Shown here piece by piece: positions 9,821-18,610 of a stretch of 64,000 bases of DNA (positions are counted from its first letter, which is position 1; every line of letters begins with the position of its first letter). Below the pieces are notes generated by a model. That model did not search any database. It saw only the letters and a program-made list of their open reading frames with translations, and was not told the origin of the DNA. The stretch comes from Streptomyces avidinii (lineage in GTDB: Bacteria > Actinomycetota > Actinomycetes > Streptomycetales > Streptomycetaceae), in NCBI RefSeq assembly GCF_014650695.1, contig NZ_BMVL01000003.1, positions 434,001 through 498,000 of the forward strand, in the 5' to 3' direction. Both the position numbers and the translations under genes were made by a program.

Positions 9821-11616
9821 CAGTACCGCCCCCGTCCCTCGTCCGTGAATCCGTCCGTGAGCCCGCCCGCGGGTCCGGCCGCGAGGCCGCCGGCCGTGTC
9901 CTCGACGTGCCCGGCCGCACCGATGTACCAGGTGCGGTGCGCCTGTCCGGCGTGCGGCGGGCTGAACCGGTGCAGCTGCGAGGCCAGCACCGGCGCCGGC
10001 ACCGGATGCGGGCGCACGCCGTTGCGCCGGACCAGCTCCGCCTCCTCCACCAGCACCACGCCATGGGTGACCAGCGCGTCGCGGCGCCGCGCGACCGAGC
10101 CGGCCAGCCCGCGCTGCTGGTCGGTGAGCGAGGTGGCGTCCCACACCACCGTTCCGCCGCGGACGAGCGCCGCGTCGAGGCGGTCCAGTCCCTTGCTCAG
10201 CACCTCGGCGTTGGACCGCTGGTCGGCACGGGAACCCCGGGCCTCGCGCAGTTCGTCAAGACTGATGTACGTGTCCACGCCGGGCAGTTCGCGGCCGAAG
10301 GTGCTCTTCCCGCTGCCCGAGGGCCCGCACAGCTGCACCAGCCGGGGAAACGTTCCCTCACGCCACTGCCAGGTCGCCGCCACCGCCTCCTCCACCGCGG
10401 ATCCGGAGATCCTGCCCTGCCCGAACGCGCGCCGGGCCTCCGCCCAGCAGCGGTCGGCCGCGTCCGTCTCCAGCCCGGCGAGGGCCTCGCGCAGCCCGGC
10501 CCGCAGAGGCTCCAGCGGATCGGGGCCCAGCAGCCCCGCCTCCTCGGCGCACAGCGCGGACCATTCCACGCACTCCCGAGCCTCCGGGCCGTCCGCGAGC
10601 GCCCCGGCGAGCGCGTGCAGCACCCCGAGATCGACCGCCGCGGCCATCCGGACCAGCCCGACCCGCCGGTCGCCATCGGGGAACGGCCGCTGCAGGTACG
10701 GATACAGACCCACCAGGTCGGCGACCCGCCGCGCGAGACCCATCCCCACCGGGCCCGCCGCGAGCCGCGCCGCGGTCCGCGGCCGCGGCCGACGGTGCAG
10801 CAGGGCGGCCAGGACACCGGCCAGCCGGTCCTCCCCGGTCCGCCCGGACGCATCGATCCGGGCCGCGACCTCGGCGACCTCCTCCGCGGTCGAAAGCGGG
10901 GCGGCGGCATCGGGGGCCTCGGTGTCATCGGCACCGACGGCGGCGGCCAGCCCCACCGCATCGGCCTCCGCCCCCGAGCGCACCGCCCACAACGGGGCAG
11001 CAGTCCCCAGCCCGTTCGGCACGACCTGCGCGAACATCCAGTGCGTACCCGTCTGCACGTGACCGCCCCGTACCCACTTGGCCACGCACCGCGCGAACTC
11101 CTCGCGCGTGAAGCCGTCCGCCGTCCGTACGACGTACCCCTCCTGCCGCGCCGTGTCGAGCTTCAGCCTGCGCAGAGCCCGCTCGTCGAAGGTGCCGCGC
11201 CACAGTACGCGCGGGGTGGGTACCCCGAGGCCCCGCAGGAACCGTACGGTCCGGTCCCAGTCGAGGCAGTGCTCCCCGTCCCACACCGAGAACCCGTAGA
11301 ACCAGCTGTCCAGATCCTCGTACGGGATCGAGTGCCGGGCGTACATGTTCTCGCCGCACACCCGCCGACCGGCCGGGATCCCGGCGCCGATCCGGCCCTG
11401 GAGGCCCTTGACCCACGCCCGTGAGGGGTGGTGCGCGGAGTCGAGCGACCGCGCGTGCAGGCCGTCCGCGTACAGGGTGGTGTTCTCCCCGTCGAGCTTC
11501 TCGGTCACCACGACCTCGCGGCCGACCAGCCCCGCCAGTCCGACGGCCCGGACGTCGTCCGCCGCCGCCCCGGGTGACCAGGGCAGGTGCGGGGTACGGG
11601 GATAGTGGATGCGCAT
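9820..11616 (-). CDS. RNA ligase fused to polynucleotide kinase
   Basis: This 598-residue bifunctional protein has an N-terminal ligase (motif I TEKLDGEN with Lys40, motif III CGEN 87-90, motif IV EGYVVR 159-164, motif V AKWVR with Lys180). A helical middle domain follows, then a C-terminal P-loop kinase (GPSGSGKST 431-439, LDELR, VWDATS near 491) of the 5'-OH polynucleotide kinase type. AGGAGC is well placed before the ATG at 11616. Ligase plus kinase in one chain recalls T4 Rnl1/Pnkp and fungal Trl1. The phosphoesterase needed to open 2',3'-cyclic ends is in the overlapping next gene. The tail (about 570-598) is low-complexity. Confidence 0.9.
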   Translation of the reverse strand: MRIHYPRTPHLPWSPGAAADDVRAVGLAGLVGREVVVTEKLDGENTTLYADGLHARSLDSAHHPSRAWVKGLQGRIGAGIPAGRRVCGENMYARHSIPYEDLDSWFYGFSVWDGEHCLDWDRTVRFLRGLGVPTPRVLWRGTFDERALRRLKLDTARQEGYVVRTADGFTREEFARCVAKWVRGGHVQTGTHWMFAQVVPNGLGTAAPLWAVRSGAEADAVGLAAAVGADDTEAPDAAAPLSTAEEVAEVAARIDASGRTGEDRLAGVLAALLHRRPRPRTAARLAAGPVGMGLARRVADLVGLYPYLQRPFPDGDRRVGLVRMAAAVDLGVLHALAGALADGPEARECVEWSALCAEEAGLLGPDPLEPLRAGLREALAGLETDAADRCWAEARRAFGQGRISGSAVEEAVAATWQWREGTFPRLVQLCGPSGSGKSTFGRELPGVDTYISLDELREARGSRADQRSNAEVLSKGLDRLDAALVRGGTVVWDATSLTDQQRGLAGSVARRRDALVTHGVVLVEEAELVRRNGVRPHPVPAPVLASQLHRFSPPHAGQAHRTWYIGAAGHVEDTAGGLAAGPAGGLTDGFTDEGRGRY

Positions 11617-11771
11617 GATCCGCTCCTGCTCGACATCGGGTGCCTCGTCACTGTAGGTAACCCGACCGGACGCATCCACCCAATAACGCCCCGAACCACT
11701 TCACGAACGACTTCGCAGGGCTTCCCGGTGACCTTCCCGGAGACCTTCCCGGACGGACGGCTTCCCGCCGC
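11617..11771. other. Upstream region of the RNA-repair operon with short tandem repeats
   Basis: The 155 bp lie between a gene remnant and the ligase-kinase start. Near 11716-11766 a unit close to GACCTTCCCGGA is repeated imperfectly three to four times. On the minus strand a TACAGT box lies about 40-50 bases before the ATG, but no well-spaced -35 was found. Confidence 0.35.
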
Positions 11772-12023
11772 TCAGTGGGCGACGGTGAACCGTCGGCCCG
11801 CGTGCGCGTCCCGCTCGATCTCGTCGACCAGGGCGACCGCGAAGTCCTCCGTCGAGATCCGGCTGCGGCCCTCCTCGTCGACGACCAGCCCGTCGAGCCC
11901 CAGCCGGTACGTGCCCGTGCGCTCGCCCGGCGCGATCTGCGCGGCCGGGCTCAGGCAGGTCCAGCGGACCTCCTCCACCGGCACGGTCCGCAGGAAGTCC
12001 AGGGCGTCCCCGTGGGCGTGCAT
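11772..12023 (-). pseudogene. C-terminal remnant of an NAD(P)-binding oxidoreductase
   Basis: The 83 residues (MHAHGDALDFLRTV ... AGRRFTVAH) match, from memory, the last third of the roughly 210-residue NAD(P)H-binding NmrA/SDR-like reductases, including WTCLSPAA and ISTEDFAVALVDEIE. The whole cofactor-binding half (GATGGTG loop) is missing. The remnant begins at an ATG that overlaps the stop of the upstream SMI1-like gene (TGATG), so it may still be translated by coupling. A deletion that removed the N-terminus and joined the rest to the neighbour is the simplest explanation. It cannot bind the cofactor as it stands. Confidence 0.7.
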
Positions 12024-13027
12024 CAGCGCGCGCCGTCCCCGCCCAGCATGCGGTGTAGTTCCGGGTCCACCGCGTGCTCGGGCGCCCCGGGCAGCAGCCG
12101 CAGCTCCGGCAGTCCCGCGATCGCCACCCCGCCGATCTCCCGGAGCACGGCCCGCACCTCCTCCGGGACCGGCACCGCCCAGCCGTCCATGACGGAGTCG
12201 GCGCAACCCGCTTCGAGGACGATGAGGCCGGGGAACCCTGCGGCCAGCGAACGCAGTTCGGCCACCGCGCGGCGGGCGGCGTCGGCCGGCACCCGGTGGC
12301 GGCGCACCGCCCGTCCGAGGAAGTCCCCGCTGACCACGCTGCGCAGCAGCAGGGCCCGGCCGTCGCCGACGATCTGGAACTGGACCTCGCTGCTTCCGGT
12401 GTCGGCGGTGTTGTGGAAGGTGGAGAAGTACGGCTCCCAGTCCACGGCGCACGGATAGCCCGGCAGGTCGTGCAGGTCGACGAGATCGGTCAGCGAGTCG
12501 CCGCGGCCGACGAGCGCGGCGAGTGGGTCGTCGCCCCGGGCGAGTGCGGCCCGTTCGGCCAGTTCGACGGTGGCGGTGGCCGGTACGGAGAACCTCCCTC
12601 GCGGCCGGTCCGGCACCCCGTCGGCGAACCGCTCGGCGAACCCGGCCAGCCACGCGGTGAAGTCCGGGGCCTCGACGGTGACGTCCGGGTCCGCGCCCCA
12701 GGGGTTGACGGCCACGACCGGCCCCCAGCGGGCGCCGCCGACTCCGACGATCAGGGAGCCCTCGCCGAAGTCCGTTTCCCCCAGGGTCCAGCAGCCGTCC
12801 ATGAACCTCTCCCGGCCGCGCGGCCCGAAGCGGTACTCGTGGTCCTCGGTCTCCAGCCCGCCGATCTCCCGCAGGACGACCCGGACCTCCTCCGGCACCG
12901 CGACGGACCAGCCGTCCAACTCCGCGTCCGTGAAGCCCTCGAACAGCTCCAGCTCGTCCGGCCGCTCCTGCGCCAGCTCCCTCAGCGCCCGCACGGCTTC
13001 CGCCGCCTGCGGCCCCGCGTCGTACAT
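12023..13027 (-). CDS. SMI1/KNR4-like protein with two related repeats
   Basis: This 334-residue acidic cytosolic protein has two copies of a block ending DGWSVAVPEEVRVVLREIGG (about 39-58) and DGWAVPVPEEVRAVLREIGG (about 275-295). This is the PEELRxxLREIGG core of SMI1/KNR4-type domains. The first copy continues through a WGPVVAVNPWG segment, while the second stops after about 40 residues, so the second domain looks shortened. GGGGAG precedes the ATG at 13027. SMI1 domains occur in toxin-immunity proteins and in housekeeping proteins; no toxin is adjacent. Its truncated end abuts the oxidoreductase remnant, in line with a deletion between them. Confidence 0.6.
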   Translation of the reverse strand: MYDAGPQAAEAVRALRELAQERPDELELFEGFTDAELDGWSVAVPEEVRVVLREIGGLETEDHEYRFGPRGRERFMDGCWTLGETDFGEGSLIVGVGGARWGPVVAVNPWGADPDVTVEAPDFTAWLAGFAERFADGVPDRPRGRFSVPATATVELAERAALARGDDPLAALVGRGDSLTDLVDLHDLPGYPCAVDWEPYFSTFHNTADTGSSEVQFQIVGDGRALLLRSVVSGDFLGRAVRRHRVPADAARRAVAELRSLAAGFPGLIVLEAGCADSVMDGWAVPVPEEVRAVLREIGGVAIAGLPELRLLPGAPEHAVDPELHRMLGGDGAR

Positions 13028-13086
13028 GTACGTGGCTCCCCGTCTCGTCCGCTCTGCGGCTCCGAGGGTATCCCCGGGTGACCCGT

Positions 13087-13557
13087 TCAGCGGCAGAGGG
13101 CGACGATCTCCGGGGACACGGTGCCCTCGGCCGCCGCGCACAGGGCGGCCATGTCGAACGAACCCTGCGGTGCGGGCCTCGGCGCGACCGCGGCCGGGGG
13201 TCGCTTGCGGGGCTTGGCCGGGGCCGCGGGCTTCACCCGTTTCGCGGGCCGGCGGGGTCGCGGCGGCTTCGCCTCGACCCGGCGCGGCCGCTCCGGCCGC
13301 TCGGCCGCCGGTACCGACGCGGGCACGGGCACGGACTCCGCCGGCGGCTCCGTCGCCATCGGCTCCGCCGGCCCGGCCGACTCCGGAAGCGTGCCCAACG
13401 GGAGCGCCAGGGGAGTCGGTTGCCGTTCCGGCGTACGGTCCGCGACGGACGCCGGCCGCGGTGCGTCCGGCGGAGCGGCCGGACGCACCGTCACACACCC
13501 GGTGGCCATCACGAACGCGGCAAGGGTCAGGGGCAGGTCCCGGCGCAGCAGCTGCAT
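13087..13557 (-). CDS. Small proline-rich lipoprotein, paralogue of 1101-1532
   Basis: This 156-residue lipoprotein starts MQLLRRDLPLTL with lipobox MATGC (Cys21). A Pro/Ala/Lys/Arg-rich linker follows, then a C-terminal block LCAAAEGTV ... ALCR. The PTPLALPLG block is shared word for word with the paralogue at 1101-1532. The ATG at 13557 follows AGGGTGG, and both genes have a similar leader. The Lys/Arg-rich linker would be positively charged outside the membrane and could associate with teichoic acids or phospholipid head groups (inference). No enzyme domain is seen. Confidence 0.7.
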   Translation of the reverse strand: MQLLRRDLPLTLAAFVMATGCVTVRPAAPPDAPRPASVADRTPERQPTPLALPLGTLPESAGPAEPMATEPPAESVPVPASVPAAERPERPRRVEAKPPRPRRPAKRVKPAAPAKPRKRPPAAVAPRPAPQGSFDMAALCAAAEGTVSPEIVALCR

Positions 13558-13624
13558 CCGCCCACCCTGCCGCACCGGCGCCGCACGGGCCGAACCGGTC
13601 ACACAGATGGGTGACAGGGCGCTC

Positions 13625-14839
13625 TCAGGCGCGGATCCGCCCCTGCGCGGCCAGTCTGAGCACGTGTTCCACCGGCCCGCGGCGCAGCGGGCTGTGGGCC
13701 CAGATCCGCTGCCAGGCCCAGGTCAGGGCAAGTGCCGTGCAACTGAAGGCGATCCAGGCGGACCAGGACGCGGCGCCGTGCGCCGGACCGGCCAGCACCA
13801 GCGCGTGGACGACGTACGCGCTCAGAGCCATCGCCCCGAGCACCGTGAGCGGCCGCAGCAGACGGGCGCCCGTCCCGTACCGCGCGGCGAGCGCGCACAG
13901 GCCGATGAGGGCGCAGCCCACACCCGTGTTGCCCAGGGTCTCCAGCGGGGTCTGGCTGTAGGGGTCGGCCACCAGCAGCCAGTCCCAGGAGGTGCTGGGC
14001 ACGGCGCCGTACTGACCCTGCAGCACCTCGCGGACGGGATCGGCCGCGGCCATGGCCTCCGGGTGGTGGACGGCGATCGCCTCCAGCAGCCGCTGCCGGG
14101 CGCCGAACACATGGCTCGCCAGCCAGGCGGAGCCGTACCCGGCGAAGGCGGCTGCCGTGCCCCACACCGCCATCCGCAGGGCCACCGCCCGTCCCCGCAC
14201 GTCGCACAGCCGGGCGAGGGCCATCCCGGCCAGCACGTACGGGAAGTAGGTGGCCAGCGGGTACGCCCCGGTGAGCAGCAGTTCCAGCACCACCGCGCCC
14301 AGGCCCGGCCAGCTCGTCAGATCGCCGGCCTCGGGGACCAGTCCGCGCCCGGAGGCCTCGTACCCGAACACCGGGCCCAGCAGGAACGACAGCAGCGGGC
14401 CCGCCACCACCGAGATGCCCGCCACCGCGGTGAGGACCGGGGTGGACAGCCGGGTGAAGGGCTCGGCCGCCAGGAAGTACACGGCGAAGAAGGCCAGGAT
14501 GACCAGGATCCCGGGCCACAACGAGGCCAGCCACACGCCGAGTACGGCCAGTACCGCGCAGCGGATCAGCAGGGGACGCCAGCGGCCCGCCCAGCCCTCG
14601 GGCCGTTGCGACGGGTCCTGCCCCCGCTGGGCCAGGACCAGCGAGAAGCCGGCGAGCAGGGTGAAGAGGGCCGGGGCGCGCCCGTCGGCCGCGACCAGGA
14701 GGTAGCCGGCGCCCTCGGGCTCCGGGCCGGGGCCGACGTGCACGGCGAACATGCCGAGAACGGCCAGGCCGCGTACGGCATCGACCCCGGCGAGCCGGCC
14801 GGACCCGCCGGCAGGGGCCCCCGCGGCGCCGCCCGTCAC
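13625..14839 (-). CDS. DUF418-family polytopic membrane protein
   Basis: This 404-residue protein has 9-11 predicted transmembrane helices. The N-terminal RLAGVDAVRGLAVLGMFAVH motif is typical of DUF418/acyltransferase-3-like proteins, and a TLGNTGVGCALIG ... GAMALSAYVVHAL segment characterises the DUF418 C-terminal domain. The start is a GTG overlapping the VanW stop (GTGA), indicating translational coupling. DUF418 proteins are uncharacterised but relate to membrane acyltransferases that modify surface polymers. The VanW partner suggests an envelope role. Confidence 0.82.
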   Translation of the reverse strand: MTGGAAGAPAGGSGRLAGVDAVRGLAVLGMFAVHVGPGPEPEGAGYLLVAADGRAPALFTLLAGFSLVLAQRGQDPSQRPEGWAGRWRPLLIRCAVLAVLGVWLASLWPGILVILAFFAVYFLAAEPFTRLSTPVLTAVAGISVVAGPLLSFLLGPVFGYEASGRGLVPEAGDLTSWPGLGAVVLELLLTGAYPLATYFPYVLAGMALARLCDVRGRAVALRMAVWGTAAAFAGYGSAWLASHVFGARQRLLEAIAVHHPEAMAAADPVREVLQGQYGAVPSTSWDWLLVADPYSQTPLETLGNTGVGCALIGLCALAARYGTGARLLRPLTVLGAMALSAYVVHALVLAGPAHGAASWSAWIAFSCTALALTWAWQRIWAHSPLRRGPVEHVLRLAAQGRIRA

Positions 14840-16587
14840 GCGCCGCACTTCACGTGGTCGCGCGGCGTGTAACGGGTCTTCATCGTCTCCCGTTTGACTT
14901 CTTTGCCGCCCTGCACGAAGACGCGGTCGACCGCCACGTCGAAGCCCTCCAGCGGGGTCTGGGGCTCGCACTTCGGTCCGCTGCCGGTGCGGGTGGCCGG
15001 CTGCTTGATGTTGGTCCGCGGACCCTGGTTCGCCCGTATCTCCTCGTACTTCTTCGTGCCGAGGAAGGTGATGGTGATGGAGGTGTCCGTGGCCTCGGCC
15101 TGGAGGTAGAGGGCCTTGCCCGAGTCGTTGACGAAGCGCAGGTCCAGGCTGCCCCAGGCCACGGTCGCCTCGCGGCCCTCGGGGTACCGCTCGATGTAGA
15201 AGGAGTGCGCGCCGTACTCGACGGGCTTGACGCCCGCGAAGAACATCGCGTTGAAGACGGTGGTCGCGACGGCCGAGACACCGCCGCCGGCGGCCTTCTC
15301 GTACTGGCCGTTGTTGATGATCAGGCCGTCGACGAAGCCGTTCTCCTTGGTGCGTTCGCCGACCGTCCGGTTGAAACTCCAGGTCTCGTCGGGGAGCACC
15401 AGCGAGCCGTTGATCAGCTCGGCGGCCCGCCCGATGTTGGTCGTGCGGTACGCGGCCGGCTCGAACCGGACCGTGAAGGAGGACACCTTCTCCTTGAGCC
15501 CGAGCTGGTCGACGGTGTCCTTGGAGAGCCGGGGAGCGGCGGCCTCGGTGGCGACCTCGCCGGTCCGGGCGGCCGGGTCCGCCCCGGTCAGCAGCGGCAG
15601 CACCGCTGCGCCCAGGGCCTGTTCGGTGACCTGCCGACCCGCCCTGCCCTCCTGGGCGACCGTGACCCGGCCCGCGGCATCGAGGCGCAGCCGTGCCTCG
15701 GCGGGGCCCGGGGCGGCCTGCCGCAGCGGGCCCGCGAGGGCCGGGTCGGCGAGCAGGGCCTTGGTGTCGAGGCCCGGGGTGAGACGACCCCCGCCGCCGT
15801 CCCCCAGCCTCAGGTGCCTGGAGAGGACGGTGGGGGAGAGGGATATGTTCCGCCCGGCGACCGCGAGGGTGACGGGGGCGGACATCGCGGGTTCGGCGAA
15901 TTCCTTCAGGGCCCGGTCGGTCTCCTGCTGCCCCACCTTCGGCTCGGTCCGCCGAACGGGCAGGGCGAGCGGGTCGGTTCCGGTCCGCGGGTATCCGTCG
16001 AGCAGGGTGTCCAGCGAGGCGTCCACGTCGAGGGTGATTCCCGTGACCGGCGCGACCGCCTTGGCCCGGCCCTTCTCGAAGGAGACGGAACCCTCCTTGG
16101 CCTCGACCCCGGTCTTCCTCCCCAGGTCTTCCAGCGCGCCCCGGGCGGTCTTCTCGTCGAGGCGGACCACCGGGGCGAGCCCGGGATCGCCGGAGGCGAA
16201 GAGCCGGCCGATCACGGTGAGCGGGCCGGAGCCGGTGCGCGCGGCCCGGTCGGCGGTGGCGGCGCTGTCCACGGACAGGCCGAGCGCCCCCGGATCGGCC
16301 TGCTCGGTGCGCTCGCCGATCCGCAGCGCGACCGGGGCCGCGGCGGCCGGGCCGAGTTCCCGGTCCAGGGTCCGCCGGGCCTCGTCCCGGCTCATCCCGC
16401 CTATGGAGACGCCGCGCACCTTCGTCCCCTCGGGAACGTCCTCGCCGGCCAGGAGCAGCCCGGCGGCGTACAGCCCGCCGAAGCCGACGGCCGCGGCGCC
16501 CGCGGCCGCACCGGCGATTCCCTTCGCGGTCCACCTCCTTCCGGGGTCCGCCGGGGTACCGGTGCCCGTGGGGGAGGCGCGTCGCAT
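14836..16587 (-). CDS. VanW-family membrane-anchored cell-wall protein
   Basis: This 583-residue protein has a short cytoplasmic N-terminus and one membrane anchor (about 22-47, Ala/Gly-rich). Two or more PG_binding_4-like repeats follow (VPEGTKVRGVSIGGMSRDEARRTL), then a VanW domain (about 365-500) with FNRTVGERT, GGGVSAVATTVFNAMFFAG and SFYIERYPEGREATVAWG. VanW was named from vancomycin-resistance clusters; its biochemical role is unsettled. AGGAGA lies nine bases before the ATG. The gene leads a coupled pair with the DUF418 gene. Confidence 0.88.
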   Translation of the reverse strand: MRRASPTGTGTPADPGRRWTAKGIAGAAAGAAAVGFGGLYAAGLLLAGEDVPEGTKVRGVSIGGMSRDEARRTLDRELGPAAAAPVALRIGERTEQADPGALGLSVDSAATADRAARTGSGPLTVIGRLFASGDPGLAPVVRLDEKTARGALEDLGRKTGVEAKEGSVSFEKGRAKAVAPVTGITLDVDASLDTLLDGYPRTGTDPLALPVRRTEPKVGQQETDRALKEFAEPAMSAPVTLAVAGRNISLSPTVLSRHLRLGDGGGGRLTPGLDTKALLADPALAGPLRQAAPGPAEARLRLDAAGRVTVAQEGRAGRQVTEQALGAAVLPLLTGADPAARTGEVATEAAAPRLSKDTVDQLGLKEKVSSFTVRFEPAAYRTTNIGRAAELINGSLVLPDETWSFNRTVGERTKENGFVDGLIINNGQYEKAAGGGVSAVATTVFNAMFFAGVKPVEYGAHSFYIERYPEGREATVAWGSLDLRFVNDSGKALYLQAEATDTSITITFLGTKKYEEIRANQGPRTNIKQPATRTGSGPKCEPQTPLEGFDVAVDRVFVQGGKEVKRETMKTRYTPRDHVKCGA

Positions 16588-16680
16588 GTGTGGGTCTCTC
16601 CTAGGTGCGGTCGCGTGCGGTCGGCGGTGCGTGCGGTGCGTGCGGTGCGTGGGGCGGGAAAGTGGTCGGACCGGCGGTTT
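16588..16680. repeat. Short GTGCGTGCG tandem repeat before vanW
   Basis: Between about 16626 and 16655 the unit GGTGCGTGC recurs about two and a half times, then GGGGCGGG. A similar GGGTGCGTGC array lies at 44438-44469 upstream of a minus-strand secreted esterase. Such tracts can expand or contract by slippage and can fold as G-rich structures. Confidence 0.5.
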
Positions 16681-16747
16681 TCATGCCGCCAGTCCGCATC
16701 CGGAACGTACCAGGAAGTACATAACCAAGTAATAAGGAGGTATAGGG

Positions 16748-16867
16748 GTGGCAAAGAAGTGGGGTGTCGGTCCGGGCGGGCGCGGCGCCGTAACCCGGGG
16801 GCCGCGCCCGCTGTTGCACAGGCCGGCGGGTCCACCCACGGTGAACGGAGTCCGATGCCGCAGCTGA
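16748..16867 (+). CDS. Small ORF with perfect Shine-Dalgarno, overlapping the NUDIX start
   Basis: AAGGAGG (16734-16740) sits exactly seven bases before a GTG that opens 39 codons (MAKKWGVGPGGRGAVTRG...) and ends inside the first codons of the NUDIX gene (overlap 16855-16867). This is the strongest ribosome site in the area and AT-rich sequence surrounds it. The peptide is small, basic and unlike any family I know. It may be a leader peptide that couples or regulates NUDIX translation. The alternative is a coincidental ribosome site. Confidence 0.45.
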   Translation: MAKKWGVGPGGRGAVTRGPRPLLHRPAGPPTVNGVRCRS

Positions 16868-17880
16868 CCGACCAGGGCGCGATCGACGAACACGAGCGGG
16901 AGCGGCCGGGAACCTGGATGACCCCGGCGGAGTACGGGGCCTCGCGGGCCGCCGTGTGGACCGCGGCCGTCGTCCTCGTCACCGACGCCCGCGGCCGGAT
17001 CCTCGTCCAGAGCGTCGACTACCGCGCCGACCGGCTGCTCCCCGGCGGGGCCGTGGACGCCGGCGAGGCGCCGTCCGCGGCGGCCGCGCGCGAGCTGCGC
17101 GAGGAACTCGGAGTCGACGGCCGCTACCCGCGCGGCCTCGTCGTGGACTGGATCCCCGCCGACACCCCCGGCTTCCCGCCCGAGATGCGCTTCCCCGGCG
17201 AGATCCTGCACGTCTACGACGGTGGCACCTGGACCCCCGACCGGATCGAGGCGGTGCGCCTCCCGCCCCAGGAGATCACCGGCATCCACTTCGCCGAACC
17301 GGCCGACCTGCCCGCCCTCATGGACCCGGGCGACGCCCGCCGCGCACTGTCCGCCCTGCGCGCCCGCATCAACGGCTGCGGCACCGCCCTGCTGGAGGAC
17401 GGTCACCCCACCGCCCCCACCGCCCTCGACCGGCTGGGCGTCCTGCGCACGCGGCGGATCCCGGAGCACGAGGCCTGGCACCCGGGCCCGGTCCCGGAGC
17501 GGCTGCCCGTACGGGACCTGAGGTCCTGGCTGTTCGCCCCCGACGGCCGGGTCCTGCTCCTGGTCTCCCGGGCCACCGGAGCCGCCCACCTGCCGCCCCC
17601 GACGGCCGCCTCCGCCGACGCCGCCCCGCTCGGCTACCGGCACGCCGAGCGGGGCGCCCACGCCCGCTCAGCCGCCCGGCTCACCGCCCTGGCCCCGGCC
17701 GCCGACCCGGAGTACGCCCGCCTGCTGGCCACCCCCGAACAGGTCCGCGAGCTGAGCGACTGGGGCCCGGCGGGCCACGACGAACTCGCGGCGGTCCACA
17801 CGGCCCGCACCCGCCTCGGCCTCCCCACCCCCACCCGCACCCCGCCCACGGAGCTCCCCGAGGGGGGCGCCCGCTGGTGA
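16855..17880 (+). CDS. NUDIX hydrolase with C-terminal extension
   Basis: This 341-residue protein has a NUDIX domain at about 35-170 with an intact box starting GGAVDAGEAPSAAAAREL and ending REELGV (about 64-87), so it should hydrolyse a nucleoside-diphosphate-linked compound using Mg2+. The C-terminal half (about 185-341) contains LRSWLFAPDGRVLLLVSRATGAAHLPPP, which looks like a second, degenerate NUDIX-like fold without its catalytic box. The ATG at 16855 is preceded by GGAG and overlaps the small ORF upstream. Substrate unknown. Confidence 0.82.
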   Translation: MPQLTDQGAIDEHERERPGTWMTPAEYGASRAAVWTAAVVLVTDARGRILVQSVDYRADRLLPGGAVDAGEAPSAAAARELREELGVDGRYPRGLVVDWIPADTPGFPPEMRFPGEILHVYDGGTWTPDRIEAVRLPPQEITGIHFAEPADLPALMDPGDARRALSALRARINGCGTALLEDGHPTAPTALDRLGVLRTRRIPEHEAWHPGPVPERLPVRDLRSWLFAPDGRVLLLVSRATGAAHLPPPTAASADAAPLGYRHAERGAHARSAARLTALAPAADPEYARLLATPEQVRELSDWGPAGHDELAAVHTARTRLGLPTPTRTPPTELPEGGARW

Positions 17881-17956
17881 GGTGCCGGACGTCGCCGACC
17901 ACCGCCATGATCGGGAAATCCGGCGTCCGCGGTCCGCGGTCCCGCAGCATGGGCCC

Positions 17957-18460
17957 ATGAGCGACAGTGCGATCACCTACACCCTGTACATCCAGGCCGA
18001 CCCCGACCGGGTCTGGCAGGCCCTCACCGAGCCCGCCTTCACCCGCCGGTACTGGGGCCTGAGCTTCGAGACCGACTGGGCCGTGGGCTCGCCGATGGAC
18101 TGGGTCGAGCGGGGGGCCCGTACCAGCGACCCCGAGCAGGTGGTCCTCGACTGCGTCCCCGACCGCCTGCTCTCCTACACCTGGCACACCTTCACCCCGC
18201 AGTGGGCGGCCTCGGTCGGTATCGGCGAGGAGCTGCGGGCCGAACTGGCCAAGGAGCGCCGCACGAAGGTCACGTACGAGATCGAGCCCGTCGGCGACAC
18301 ACTGGCCCGGCTGACCATCCTGCACGAGGGCTTCGAGCCCGGCGGCACCCTGATCGGCATGTGCGGGCGGGCCTGGCCGATGCTCGCGTCGAGCCTCAAG
18401 ACGCTGCTGGAGACAGGGGCTCCGCTGCCCGAGGCCGAGCCCGGGCCGGGCGAGGACTGA
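17957..18460 (+). CDS. SRPBCC/AHSA1-domain protein
   Basis: This 167-residue single-domain protein starts TYTLYIQADPDRVWQALTEPAFTRRYWG, the opening of the AHSA1 (activator of Hsp90 ATPase homologue 1-like) branch of the START/Bet v1 fold. It ends with LTILHEGFEPGG and a terminal helix (WPMLASSLKTLLETG). Bacterial members bind hydrophobic ligands in a central cavity. No strong ribosome site is visible before ATG 17957. The gene lies between NUDIX and SDR genes without overlap. Confidence 0.82.
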   Translation: MSDSAITYTLYIQADPDRVWQALTEPAFTRRYWGLSFETDWAVGSPMDWVERGARTSDPEQVVLDCVPDRLLSYTWHTFTPQWAASVGIGEELRAELAKERRTKVTYEIEPVGDTLARLTILHEGFEPGGTLIGMCGRAWPMLASSLKTLLETGAPLPEAEPGPGED

Positions 18461-18610
18461 CCCGCGGCGCGGAGAGCCGGTACGCAACCACCCGCGCCCC
18501 CGGACGGCCCGGCTCTCCGCGGTTCCCCGGGCCCACCGCGGCGCCCCAACCGCCGTGCCCCGTACCGCACCTGAGATCATGTGTATAGACCACGAATCAG
18601 GAGCGCAGAC

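Noticed and set aside
7082..11424. Very long plus-strand open frames (over 500 and over 1300 codons) across the RNA-repair genes
   Set aside because: They are antisense to genes with clear catalytic motifs, have implausible Arg/Pro/Gly composition and lack ribosome sites. High GC keeps the opposite frames open.
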